A stretch of 64,000 nt of DNA from positions 13,981,427 through 14,045,426 of the forward strand of contig NW_024881296.1 of the NCBI RefSeq assembly GCF_018691265.1, written 5' to 3'. This DNA is from Tyto alba (Eukaryota > Chordata > Aves > Strigiformes > Tytonidae). Below the pieces are notes generated by a model. It saw only the letters and a list, made by a program, of their open reading frames with translations, searched no databases and had not been told where the DNA came from. Every line of letters starts with the position of its first letter. Position 1 is the first letter of the stretch. Made by a program: the position numbers and the translations under genes. Below, piece after piece: positions 38,565 through 49,300 of this stretch.

Positions 38565-38880
38565 TACCCCCTGCTCCATCGTGGTCCCCCTCTCACAGGA
38601 GACAGTCCTCCACAAACTTTCTCTGACTTGAATTCCTCCCATGGGCCACAGCGTTCCCCACACTGCTCCGTCATGGGTCACTAACTTCCTCCGACTGGAT
38701 TCCCTCCCACGGCTGCAGCCCTTCCCGAGCTGCTCCGGCGTGGGACTCCCCCGCATGCTGCAATCCTCCCAGTGCTGAATTACAGCAGCGGGGCTACCTT
38801 TTCCCATGAGACCCCGGCCTTCTTCGGGCACAGCACCTTGATCAATCAGGCAAAAAGCACAGTCCATAAATCAGTGTCTG
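38565..38880. repeat. Degenerate internal repeats within the LTR
   Basis: The words TGCTCCATCGTGG, TGCTCCGTCATGGG, TGCTCCGGCGTGGG and CTGCTCCACCGTAG recur at intervals of roughly 80-130 bases, each with similar CCTCCCA..GGGC wording between them. This is the characteristic diverged internal repeat of this LTR family. Confidence 0.65.
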
Positions 38881-39067
38881 CTCCACCGTAGATCTTCATG
38901 GGTGGCAGGGGGGGCCGCCCTGCCGTCTCACCACAGGATACAGGGGGGTCTCTGCTCTGGCACACCTCCCCCCTCCTTTCTTCCTCCGTTCCTCCACTGA
39001 CCTTGGTGTTCACGCAGCTGCAGCAACTCCTCCTCACAAGTCCCACTGCTCGTCACCACGTCCCTTC

Positions 39068-39101
39068 TTAAATACGTTATCGCAGAGGCGCAGCCGATTG
39101 G
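39068..39101 (-). promoter_or_regulatory. LTR promoter elements (CCAAT and TATA-like)
   Basis: On the minus strand CCAAT (39101-39097) is followed 22 bases later by TATTTAA (39074-39068). Transcription would start some 25-30 bases further left, near 39040, and run toward AFDN. Confidence 0.65.
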
Positions 39102-39231
39102 CTCAATTTCCCAAACAGAAGTGGAGCTGACGTGGAGCTGGGGGAGCTTCGAGAAGCTTCTCACAGGGGGCCGCCCCGATAGCCCCCTCCCCTGCCACCA
39201 AAAAACTCCACCACTCACTCAACCCAGAACA

Positions 39232-39236
39232 ACGGA
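39232..39236. repeat. Target-site duplication, right copy (ACGGA)
   Basis: Exact copy of the five bases at 38155-38159, directly after the CA end of the LTR. Together they show a single clean insertion. Confidence 0.88.
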
Positions 39237-39309
39237 TCATTTCAAAGTGGACTGTAATGCCCAAGGGATGAGGCCAGCAATGAGCACCTCTGAGAAGCCT
39301 AGCAGAAGG

Positions 39310-39425
39310 TGACTTGCTCAAGGGCAAACAAAAAATCGCTAGCAGAACTCATACCGCAAGTTAGAGGATCAAACTCATACCCATCTTCCTAACGGGTCGT
39401 CTTCTGTCTTAGAGCAACAACTGAA
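39310..39425 (+). repeat. Possible MIR-type SINE, part right of LTR
   Basis: GTGACTTGCTCAAGGGCAAA, then AGCAGAACTCATACC and TCAAACTCATACCCATCTTC, follow the order of the MIR-like 3' core 'gtgacttgcccaaggtcacacagc..cagagc..gaacccaggtc'. About 75 bases between the LTR and this point do not fit, so a second event or a different subfamily is possible. Confidence 0.45.
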
Positions 39426-39658
39426 AGATAATGGCTAGGGATTTTCAGAGTATGCTATTCATTACTACAGTGTTTCATGCTTTGAGTTCCAGTTTGAGAA
39501 AGAAGGCTCAATTTTCAGAAAAAAATAAGCACTCACTTCCTGACAAGCAGGCTTTTTAGATTCTGTTAAAGTGGATATTCCAAATACAAGGCAGCCAAAA
39601 TCACTAGCCAGGTTTGCAAATCTTTATGCCTTGCAAGATTTCAGATATCATTTGCCTT

Positions 39659-39699
39659 AAAAAAAAAAAAAAAAAGAAAAAAAGAAAAAAGAAAGAAAT
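39659..39699. repeat. Poly(A)/AAAG low-complexity tract
   Basis: A run of 17 followed by G-interrupted A runs (AAAAG, AAAAAAG, AAAG). No retroposed body recognised beside it. Confidence 0.85.
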
Positions 39700-40619
39700 A
39701 GAATTTAATTCATTTTAAGAAGCTTATGATGTCACATGTGAAATGTCAACAGATGATAGCAACTTAGATTAATCCCTAGAAGATGACCTACTTGAAGGTG
39801 TTTGACAGACCAGGCAGTCCCTCTATACTGCATCAATGAATGACATTTTTATGAAGCTGGATTTTAAATGCATTAGATTTTGTGCTAACCGGCTGGTTTA
39901 CTGTTGGATCAAACTCTGATTTCCTAGTCTAACATTTAAGACAGAGAGTGTTAAACAGACAACATATTAATTCTCCATAAAATGCCTATGAACCTGAAGC
40001 TTTCACATTCCTTTAATTCATTCTTTATCCGATCTGTTCTCTTTTATTACTATAGATCTGAAGTTAGAATTTTCTTATAATTGCTTTTCTTTCCATGGAG
40101 GAAAACTAACTCTCTTCGGATTGAGGGCTTGCTTTCCCTACAATCAAAGGAATGTTAGCCACAGACTCTGGTGGGAGCAGAAGTATAACCTTAACAGACA
40201 TAGATCAAAATTACAATGCAACATGTATCATCTGGATAATTTTAGGGAAAAAGAAAATTCCATCCAGTCTAGACCTTTCAAATCAACAGGGAGGGTTCTT
40301 TCTCCCAGCAGAGGTATTTTTCCACATGGCACCGAACCCAAAAGGTTGGAGATTGCTTCAAGACAATAAAGATGTTGGCTGAGCAAACTTCACCCCTGCC
40401 CAGAAGGCCAGTCCAAGGTCTTAAACGATCTATAGGCTTTGTGCTGACCCCTGGCACAGAAGCACTTTTCACCGTCTATGCAAATAAAATGGACAGGCTT
40501 GCCTGTGCTGACACTAGGAAAGGGCAGGGGCCAAGAGTGGTTGTACTGACAGGCCATTCATTTCACGCTCTCGTCTCCTTAATGCCTTTGTTTTATCAGT
40601 GCTTTTTGGCTTAAAGATA

Positions 40620-40930
40620 ATGTTTCCTGGACGCGCCTTTAAGAAGCCTGCCAAATAAGAGACATTTGGTCGGGAGTGGTTGCAGAGGGCCCCGGGAACT
40701 GCAGGGAGAGGGGCCCTGAGCTCTGCGAGCGCAACCTGAGCACAGCTGGGCGGGATGCGCTGGAAATCAAACGTCACCGCGCCACCCCAACAAGCTCCCG
40801 CGCTGCAGGGGCGGGTAGGGATGAGTCCTCGTTAGCGCGCGGAGCAGGTTCATAGTTAGCTGCAGGTTACTGGGTATGGAAACCTGTGCCTCCGTGAGCC
40901 GCCCGGTGCGGAGAGACCTCAGAGAGGTGG
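40620..40930. promoter_or_regulatory. Isolated CpG-rich patch
   Basis: About 300 bases with over twenty CpGs by eye (AACGTCACCGCGCC, CTCGTTAGCGCGCGGAGC, GAGCCGCCCGGTGCGGAG). It contains a half CRE-like ACGTCA at about 40772. This is the strongest of the orphan patches and the best candidate for an unannotated transcript start. Confidence 0.5.
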
Positions 40931-42580
40931 GTTCCAGGAGCAGATAGAGCCACTGATGGTTTAGTTAAAATGGAAAAGGTTGGTGAAAAAAAATAGTGCT
41001 AAGGTAATGGGGCCAGCACTGCAGGACTGGGAGCTTCCAAAAGGCAAGATAATTTTGGAAATGTTTATTTGACAATGCTGTACAACTACCCTATTTTATA
41101 GCGTTTTAAATAACCCCAAACAATCACAATAAAGAGGATCCAGTAAGTAAGACATAATTAATGTGTGCAAAGCAGCTATATTGACAGCGACTACTTAGGA
41201 CACCAACTTTGTATTCAGGGACAGCTCCTGTACCTTAGTGAGAAGCCGAAGACATACACAGACTGTGCAATGCAGAGTCAGATTTATGCAGGTTTAATTT
41301 TTGGCCTGTGTCTGTTGGCTTCAATCAAAACTGAAGAGCAAGTGAGAATGGATGTGATCTCTTTTTAAAACGCAGGAGGAGTACATAAAAAGGAGGCCTT
41401 CAGGAACATTACTAGCTGTTCTCCACCTCCACAAAGGGAAAGATTTTTATTACACATCACTACTACATTTTTCAATAAAAGTAAAGCCTGGCACTTTTGT
41501 GAATGATATGTATATTTTATTGATTTTATCCACCCACTGTGGATCTGACAGAAATAACTTTTTTACCTAAAAGAATATTAAAAGAAGAAAAAGAAAATTG
41601 AAATACTGGATAAGCAATTGTCAGGAAAATTGGGACTTACGTGCTTATCACATTAAATTAAATTATACTGGGTCTTTACTATGTTATGCAATTATCAAAG
41701 CGGTCTCACCTGCACCTATTTGGATTTTGCACATTTTCTACAGTCAGTGTATTGATATTTTACAGGCAGTTTGCTGCATACAAAGGAATGAAGCAAATGG
41801 GGGCCAGTGGGATAGCAAATCTTGTAAGCTTGTAATAGCGGAAAGCTCAACAAAGCTTGCAGTGGACACAAAGTCTAGATGAGAAAACAAAGCAGCCTAT
41901 TTATTATAGCACTACAATTATCCAGTCCACGGGATCAATTTTAGACGAGCTAGCCAGTTATTTTCCTTAGGTCTTCACATAATCCTCGGTTTGACTTTCT
42001 GTGGTATGAACTCTGACTGTTTGAATGAGCCAGGGAAAACCTGCTTACCGCCTGCAGTGATCTGTGTTCTGGGAGACCATCACCCACAGCACCCTCTGCC
42101 TTCTGCAGGCACAGTCAAGAGGAGGGTGTGGATTATTTTCCCTCTTTTAAAATCATGGTGTAATTTGTGGAGGGAGAAATCATTATGACCTTGCGTGAAC
42201 TGGAATTTTACTGACACCTCACTTATTTTGAGAATGATGGGGAAGCCTGCACTGGCAATTTTGCTTGGCTGCAGAATTGTGTTCACCTTTGAGTCTTCTT
42301 CAGAAGATATGTCTTCTGGTTTGTTTTGTTTTTCCAGTATTATCTTATGGCTAACAAATATATCAAGATGCAAGTGTGGGTAGTGAAATACTATTTTGTA
42401 ATTATTCTTAGTAACAGAAGTCTCTTATAGGTGATAAGAAACAAATATGATTTTTAATTGCACTCTTTGATATAAATAACTGTGCAAACTTGGCTTTGTT
42501 GTGTTTTGTTTCCAATATAAGAGCACGGGGTTTATATGCTCTCATGTATATTGCCACACTTATTATTTATCTTAGGGGTT

Positions 42581-42664
42581 TATATGTGTGTGTATATATA
42601 TGCGCACACACACACACACATATATATACACATAGTGCACGTATATGTGTATATACACACATGT
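42581..42664. repeat. Alternating purine-pyrimidine tract (TG/TA/CA)
   Basis: 84 bases alternate purine and pyrimidine with one phase break at 42634/42635. Units are TGTGTG, TATATA, TGCGCA and CACACA. Within it, arms at 42623-42634 and 42644-42655 are perfect 12-base inverted repeats. It is a Z-DNA and cruciform candidate. Confidence 0.92.
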
Positions 42665-43281
42665 AAATGCACAGAAAAGTGGCAGTGTGATCTACTCCTC
42701 CTCAGAATATTTAACTGTGTAAGTTGTTAAACAAAGACAGAAAATACATGCTCTCAGAAAAGATGTGAAATGACTCAGACTTAGTGTTGTACCCAAGTTT
42801 GGGCTAGCCAGCTTAGAAAAAACATAATTTTTGGTGAAGAGACTGTTTTCCAAAATCATTACATAAGTTGGGAACTAGTTAAATGAAACCTTCCTCTCAG
42901 CTCTCCTGGTGTCCAAAACCTAGGTCAGGACAGAATGAAAACTGAAAGTCATTACTCTTTGGGTTGAAGCCAAGATGGGAAATGCTACTCACATCTCTAC
43001 TTGCAGCAAACTGCATGAATTACAGCCGGGAGTGAGCCCCTGAGGACATTCTACATTTTTTAATTCTCTTAGCTCTTTCCTCTGAACAGGCACAAGCTTT
43101 GTAGAACCAGGAGGCAGAACCATGCTGCAAAATTTGTCAGTGGTGAAATTTTGTAGGTAGAACAAAGGGTGCTGAAATATAACTCTTTTTTGAATATATA
43201 TTTATACATACACACATAATATAAATAATATTTTATATATTATAATATATTTTTTTATATTTAGCTTTATATATATACTAG

Positions 43282-43285
<4 letters not shown>

Positions 43286-43335
<50 letters not shown>
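43286..43335. repeat. (TA)25 microsatellite
   Basis: 50 bases of uninterrupted TA dinucleotides, in a wider AT-only neighbourhood from about 43190. Likely polymorphic. Confidence 0.92.
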
Positions 43336-43339
<4 letters not shown>

Positions 43340-43460
43340 TACTTCAAAACCAAGATTTGCATAGAAACTTGAAATACATTCCGGGGGACATTATAGTACA
43401 GTTGAGCTGGCCACTAAGACATCTTCTGAAATAAGTATTTCTTAGGTAATTGTGGGAATT

Positions 43461-43512
43461 AAAAAAAAAAAAAAAACCAAAAAAAACAAAAAAAAAAAAC
43501 AAAAAAAAAAAA
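43461..43512. repeat. A-rich tract
   Basis: A runs broken by CC or single C bases, 52 bases in all, about 125 bases after the TA microsatellite. Low complexity. Confidence 0.88.
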
Positions 43513-45074
43513 CAGGGATTTCAGAATTAACTGTTGGACAGATGGATACAGAAGAAAAGAGGAGGATAAAATTTGCAAAAGAAAGTGACTATAACTTGTC
43601 ACTTGACTATAACTTGCTTTGCTGTTTGCTTCCCTCAGCTGCTTTATTGCTTTCTCTAAGATAAATAGCCAAAATGTTACAGAGTAGCAGGAGCTGCTCT
43701 GAAATTAAAGTAAGTTCTTAGGCCAGTTTTATATCTTACAACTTCTCCAAAAATATCATTTTTCCCTGTAAAAATCCTAGCTGGCACATCCCATCCCAGG
43801 GAATAATCTTGAAAGACTCCAGGCATGAATCCACCTATGGCATTTTAAAGAGAGGGCATCAGTTTTGAAATGTCCCTTTTCTAGGTTTTAAACCCTAATG
43901 TTCTTGGCATATTATGTCTTGCTCATGGTTTGATCTACAGGATGCCATTTTTTGTTGACTTGGTTGAGATGTACCTTTTACAACTGTTGGAAAAAATGGA
44001 GATGATTACAAAGACCTCGTGTGTTAACACCTGTCTAGTTTAAATGTACTAAGGTAGGCAGGGCAAGAATGATCTGAGTGCTGATTACAGCATTGATAGT
44101 GAAGGTACAAGGTAGCTGGAGAAGAGCTTCCTTCGAGAACGAGCTGAGAAGTGTGTGTATATATCCAACAAATGTCCATTTGGTGTATGTAGACCAAGAC
44201 TGTCAAATTCCACCTCTCCAAATGGCAAATACCAGTCTTTTGACTCTAGGTGCCCCGACAAAGTTTTCCAGATAGCTGGTAAAACAGGCTGGCCTAACTG
44301 GATGCTGACAATCTGTCCTTGTTCTTCCTTTCTTTCCATTTTTTCTTTTTGAATTCTTTTCTATCTCTGTTTTATTAACTTGCAGGCTAACTGGTTTCAT
44401 CACTTCAATGTCCTCATTCCCTGAATGGAGTAATCACTTGGGTTTCTGAACATTTGGGTTTTTTTGAGGATGGCTTGTTTTTATTATTCAATACCAGATT
44501 GCCAAGTTTGCTTAGTGGTTTGGGGTTTTTTTGTTTGGTTGGTGTTTTTTTAAGCACACATTTCTACTCCATCTGTTTTATTTAGTACTGCAGAAGATCC
44601 TGATAAGTCCATGCCGGTTGATTTTCTGTTCCTAAAACTTTCTGCAGCTGGGAAGATGGCAGCCTCACAGCAGCAGCCCAACTCCATCTTTTGTGCAAGT
44701 GTGCAACGAGCAGAGTCAAATGGAATGGTGATGGTCAATGAAAGGTTCATTGCCAAGTAAAGATCACTTAAATTTTTGAGGATAAACAAGCCAGCAAAGA
44801 ATACCCAGAAATGTATGGGTGAATGTCAACGTGAAGTCCCACAGAGACTGAGTTGGAAAATCTGGACTGAGGTGGAAAATCCCACATGTTGCTGGCTAGC
44901 CCAAATGTTTTTGATTTCTGCCAGGCTTTGGGCTACATACAAGGCTGAAATACAAAGTGTCTTGGTTGTTTCAGAGACAATAAATGAGACCCAGACTCCC
45001 TAATAGGATAAAGGTAATGAAAAATGCATCAAAATGAAATTAACTGTAATCCCTTGTTTCAGAAAGAGAAAAGC

Positions 45075-45290
45075 AGCCACAGTGGATCAGACCAGGGGTC
45101 ACCACAGCCTGATGAGTTGCCTTGGACAGGAGTCAGTGGCAGGTGCCTAGGGAGAGTGCAAGAACAGGGCTTGCATACAGTGATATTTTCTTGGAATACT
45201 TTCCCAGCTTCCGGTGATTGCTGTCTCTGGGTTTCCATGAGAAAGAGGAGGTGCATTTGTATTTAATAGTCCTCAGTGGAAATTCCACGG
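45075..45290 (+). repeat. Ancient amniote interspersed repeat
   Basis: In order: AGTGGATCAGACCAGGGGTC, GGACAGGAGTCAGTGGCAGG, GCAAGAACAGGGCTTGCATA, TTTCCCAGCTTCCGGTGATT and AATAGTCCTCAGTGGAAATT. This follows the widespread 'ggatcagaccaatggtccatctagtccagtgtcctg...cagtggcaagtgccagatgcttcagag...cccagcttc' repeat of sauropsid genomes along its whole length. It is the most complete old repeat in the window apart from the LTR. Confidence 0.65.
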
Positions 45291-46358
45291 AAGAGGAATC
45301 ATTCCTTAAGCCCCTTTTCCCCCATTCAAGGCATGCCATTACCCAAAGAGTTGGATGTGAGCTTTTGTTGCATACTTCTGTTCTCACAGTGGCTGGAACA
45401 TTTGCAGTTCTTGGCAAGGGACATTTACTTATCAGTGATTCAGCCTTCAGTAATCAGCACAATGGCGAAACTATACTGCGGCAGCTCAGGGATGAACTTG
45501 CAAATCCCACTAGTATCTCCCTTCCTTGTCCATTTTCTTCCTTTTTGTGAGGTGGGAGGAATGATGTGAAGCCGCCTTCTGACATTTAAATACATGATCT
45601 GATGAGTTATTTCTGAAAAACACCCAAAATAAAATGGTGAGACTTGGTTCTTCCTACTAATCAGCTGTAGCAACTTTTTATCTCCTATACTTTTCTAATG
45701 TTTGGTATTAATATTTAATCCCCTACTCATAGAATTTAGATTAATTATCTCTTTCACAGTTAACATTTATATTACTGAATTTTGCTTATGTTTGGGATTT
45801 TTGGGAGCGTGGGGTGTCTGATCTCTGCTTGTAAAACAAGTTTACATATATGCAAAGGGTCCAAAACAGTTATTATGGATTCACCCTGAGCCATGGTTCC
45901 ACGAGTCCAGAAATGACATTTTGGGCACCTGGCATGGTGTCAAAAACATGACAGCCACAGGACATTAATTCATTTATCAGTCTGAAGAGACTACTGATTC
46001 AGATGTGCTAATGTTTGATAACATTTTCCCAGCAGATCTGCAAGGTCTGTAGGCCTTTGACTGGGCCTTCCATAGTCTTTTCTTGCCATTTACATGGCAA
46101 GGTCGAGGTCTCTGGCTATTGCTGCACTGCTCTGCAAGCAGATTTGGACCCAGGGGCTTCCTCCTATTTGCACACTGTGCTCATACTTCTCCTTGCCTGC
46201 TGCCAACATGCTTCAGTTCCCAGTCATGTTAGTGCCTGGACTCACTCATGCACAGCATAAGCGGTGTGGCTCCACTGTTCGGTCTACATCTGCAGAGGCA
46301 GAATCCACCTTCCACATGTCCTAACTGGATCATAACTGGACTCAAGTACAGGTACTGG

Positions 46359-46386
46359 CATGGACACGTCAAGAGACATGTCCATG
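46359..46386. repeat. Short inverted repeat with p53-half-site-like arm
   Basis: Arms CATGGACACGTC (46359-46370) and GACATGTCCATG (46375-46386) pair with one mismatch around a 4-base loop. AGACATGTCC in the right arm fits the p53 half-site RRRCWWGYYY exactly; the left half deviates at two positions. Confidence 0.6.
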
Positions 46387-49300
46387 TACCTGGCTGTCAC
46401 TGGAAATCTATGGAATAGTACAGTCTGTCATACCATCCCACATGATTATTTCAGCATCTTGTTTAGGCCCTTTTGGATCAACTCCTTCAGATGGCCCTAC
46501 AAAAAGCCAACAGCAATAATGTGTGGTACTAAGTGTTTTGCTACTCTTGGGGCAAAGGACTGCATTACAAGTTGGGACATATGCACAGCCCCTGAATATG
46601 ACAATGATGCTTTGTGGGAACATCTCTTACCCCATTTGTTTAGAGGCAGTTGATGTCTTCTGAAAAGGAAGGGGAGGCAAGCTCGTGAAAGACCAACAAT
46701 ACACTGTCTCCGTTTACCTCACTGCTCTCTCTAACAGGAGCACACCTGCTGGTTTTGCATGCTTTAGCCAGGCCAGAGTTGTGGAAACCAAGGTGTCATG
46801 CAGCTTGCCAGGCCAGCAGAGCAAACTAGCAATTGCCATCCATGGTGATCCACAAAGTCCTGACACAGAACAGAGAAGGACAGAGAGAGGCACAGGGTAG
46901 GTATCGTCCTCTTCTCAAGGATCCCAACACTGGAGACACCCATTTAAGCAAACCCTGCCACACCATCTATCCATGCTCATCCCCTGCAGACAGTGTGAAC
47001 AGAGACTCTACTGGGTAGCGTAAATCAGCTCCAAAGTTATTTTGCTGGTTGTTCAGTTTCTGCACCAAAGCAGAGTGGCAGTGTGTGGTGGATAACTCTT
47101 TCCTTAATACTTAGGCTGGCCCTATTCATCAACAGGCAACAGGCTCTAAGTGAATCAGCTCTCCCAGGTGTAAGGACTGCAGCTAGGTGTGGATTAATCC
47201 TGCTACTTAATGTGATTTCGAAATATTTTGCTGGACATAGTGCTGATCTTCCCCTGAACACCTTCTGGAAGATCCCATTGGAAACACACATGAGCTGTCC
47301 TTAAAATAAGAAGGCTGGTCCCTTGGGGTGCCACTTCCAAACATCCCCTCAATGCAACTGGGACAAAGTTGCTCAGTCATGCAAAGGCAACTGAAAAAAA
47401 TGGGCAAATGCAACATCAGGGCTGACAGGTCATGATCGTGGCGCAAGCTGGCACAGGTTCCCTAAAGTACACAATTACTAACCTGATAGAAATGCAGTTG
47501 AGGGCTTGCTTCTGATCTGGATTAAACTTGTACTGCCAGATGATCTGGTAGATACAGAGCTGGTATTAATGAATGTTGAATCACAGACTCGGTGAACGAT
47601 ACCCGAGTCAAACTCTGCACTCCAAAACCATAAATTACTGCTGCTGATGAATGTACCCCCTTATGCTACTCAGTGAACTGATGTGATGAGTTTTTTAGTA
47701 TGTATATCATCTCAGGCAAGAAAGGAGATGCAGGTAAGGAATATAAGAGCAGTTAGAGTGGCAATTAGAGCTAATATTTGACTGACATGCCTTGACATTA
47801 AATGCCTTGGAGAATTCACTCTGCCATTGAAAAGTGTGCTTTTCTGCATAAGTGTAATTAAAAGGGGGCAGTTTTTTTCCTGGTAGTTAATTTTTTCACC
47901 AACTCACAGTGAAAAATGCATTGGGGTACAAAATATATATCATCGTACAAAAAATAAAGAGTTAACGCTCGTGCTGAAACAGAACACCATACTACTGCCA
48001 TAGGCATAACCCTGGAGAGGATAGAATGCAGATAGAATGTGTCTGGCTTAAACACAGCAAACCTCCCAGGTGGGACACATATTCCTTGTCTACACTAGCA
48101 ACCTTGATACAGATGTCTTGGCAAGCCCTCCTGCTTCTTACAACTCTTCAGTATTTTTACAGATGAAAAAGATGTCGCCAGCAGGGAATGTCGCAGCATG
48201 TAGAGAACTAATTATAAGTGATAATAATCCAGCAGACCTATACTGAGATTAAAATGTCTCATGGAATCAGTTTTGTCCTTGAAAGGTGGACACTGGATTT
48301 TTTGCACAGTCTAACCTAGGGACATGTAGCAAAAAAGCTCTCTTGCAAGTCCTGAAATGAAGTGAACCGTACCAACAAAAACACTTTCCCCTTAGCAAAG
48401 TGCCACAGGGCATCAGCTAACAGAGCTGCAGCAGTTTGCACTGCTGGCAAAACTCAAAGATGGACCAGGTCCCAGATGTTTCTGAAGGTTTTCCACAAAT
48501 GAAACTATGGCTTTCCAGTCTTTTGACTAGCTGTGCTATGAGGATGTTTTTGGCAGAGCGTATGGTCTAATCAAAGACAATGATCTCAGTGGCCTATGTA
48601 TTTTATCTAAACCCACAATAATCCCTTCGTCACCTTGCCAGCAATTCAGAAGACAACAGATAGTGGCAGAATCTGCTGCCAACATTCTCCTTGTGCCCAG
48701 GTATTGCACACGGGTACAGTTGCCATGGCAAGGTGGGTACCACGAAGCAGCACAGCCTTTTCTGCATTGCCTAGCATGAGCCCCCACCCTGTACGAGACC
48801 TTTTTGTGGCATGGGAGGGCTGCACCCTCATGATGACTCCCGATAAGTCCTGCTCTGGATGCTGCATGGTGGCAGAGCAAGGGGAATCATGGAGCTGCTG
48901 GCCCTGAGCCGCTGGCCCCAGGCCGGGGCGAGTGGCCGGGAGATCCCGGAGCTGATCCCCTGTGTCTCCCTCTTGTTTCCTCCGAGGCAGGATATGGTTT
49001 GACCTTCCAAAAGCCACAGAAGGGTACTGGGGATTGTATCTGAAAACTGGCGATTTCCATGCTCCTGTTACCCTCAGTGCCAGAGGGCTTATGGCAGGGA
49101 TGCAGCGGAGCTGCAGGGTGGGGAGCAGACCCTCGTGACCACACAGCTATCACCCCTAAAGCTGCCCACCAATCTCGGCGGGTGGGATTTCACCTGCAGG
49201 CCAAAGCAGCACGCTGCGAGGAGGGACCTGCCACTGCTCCCCCTTGCCAGGACGAGTCTACCGAGCACCCCTGCTCCTAGGTCTCACAGGGCCTCTTTCA

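Larger units (their letters stand above)
38160..39231 (-). mobile_element. Solo LTR of an endogenous retrovirus (avian ERV family)
   Basis: A complete LTR of 1072 bp, read on the minus strand as TGTTCTGGGTTG...CCACGACA, so it begins TG and ends CA. It is bounded by the exact 5-bp duplication ACGGA (38155-38159 and 39232-39236). The minus strand carries a CCAAT box (39101-39097), a TATTTAA box (39074-39068) and an AATAAA signal (38353-38348), which fixes the orientation. No gag, pol or env sequence adjoins it, so it is a recombination-derived solo LTR. The plus-strand opening TGTCGTGGTTTGGGCC and the series of 'ctgctcc..cgtggg' words are typical of an LTR family I know from many bird genomes; I cannot name it with certainty. 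A 5-bp duplication fits ERVL-like elements best. Confidence 0.88.
39426..45070. other. Intergenic DNA upstream of AFDN, segment 4
   Basis: No coding exon recognised. It holds a poly(A)/AAAG tract at 39659-39699, a CpG patch at 40.8 kb, a long alternating purine-pyrimidine tract at 42.6 kb, an AT microsatellite at 43.3 kb and an A-rich tract at 43.5 kb. A minus-strand frame near 44.1-44.3 kb reads smoothly but is unrecognised. Confidence 0.6.

Noticed and set aside
37969..39327. Frames of up to 188 codons around 38-39 kb, possible retroviral protein
   Set aside because: They lie inside or overlap the solo LTR, which is non-coding. No gag, pol or env similarity was seen.
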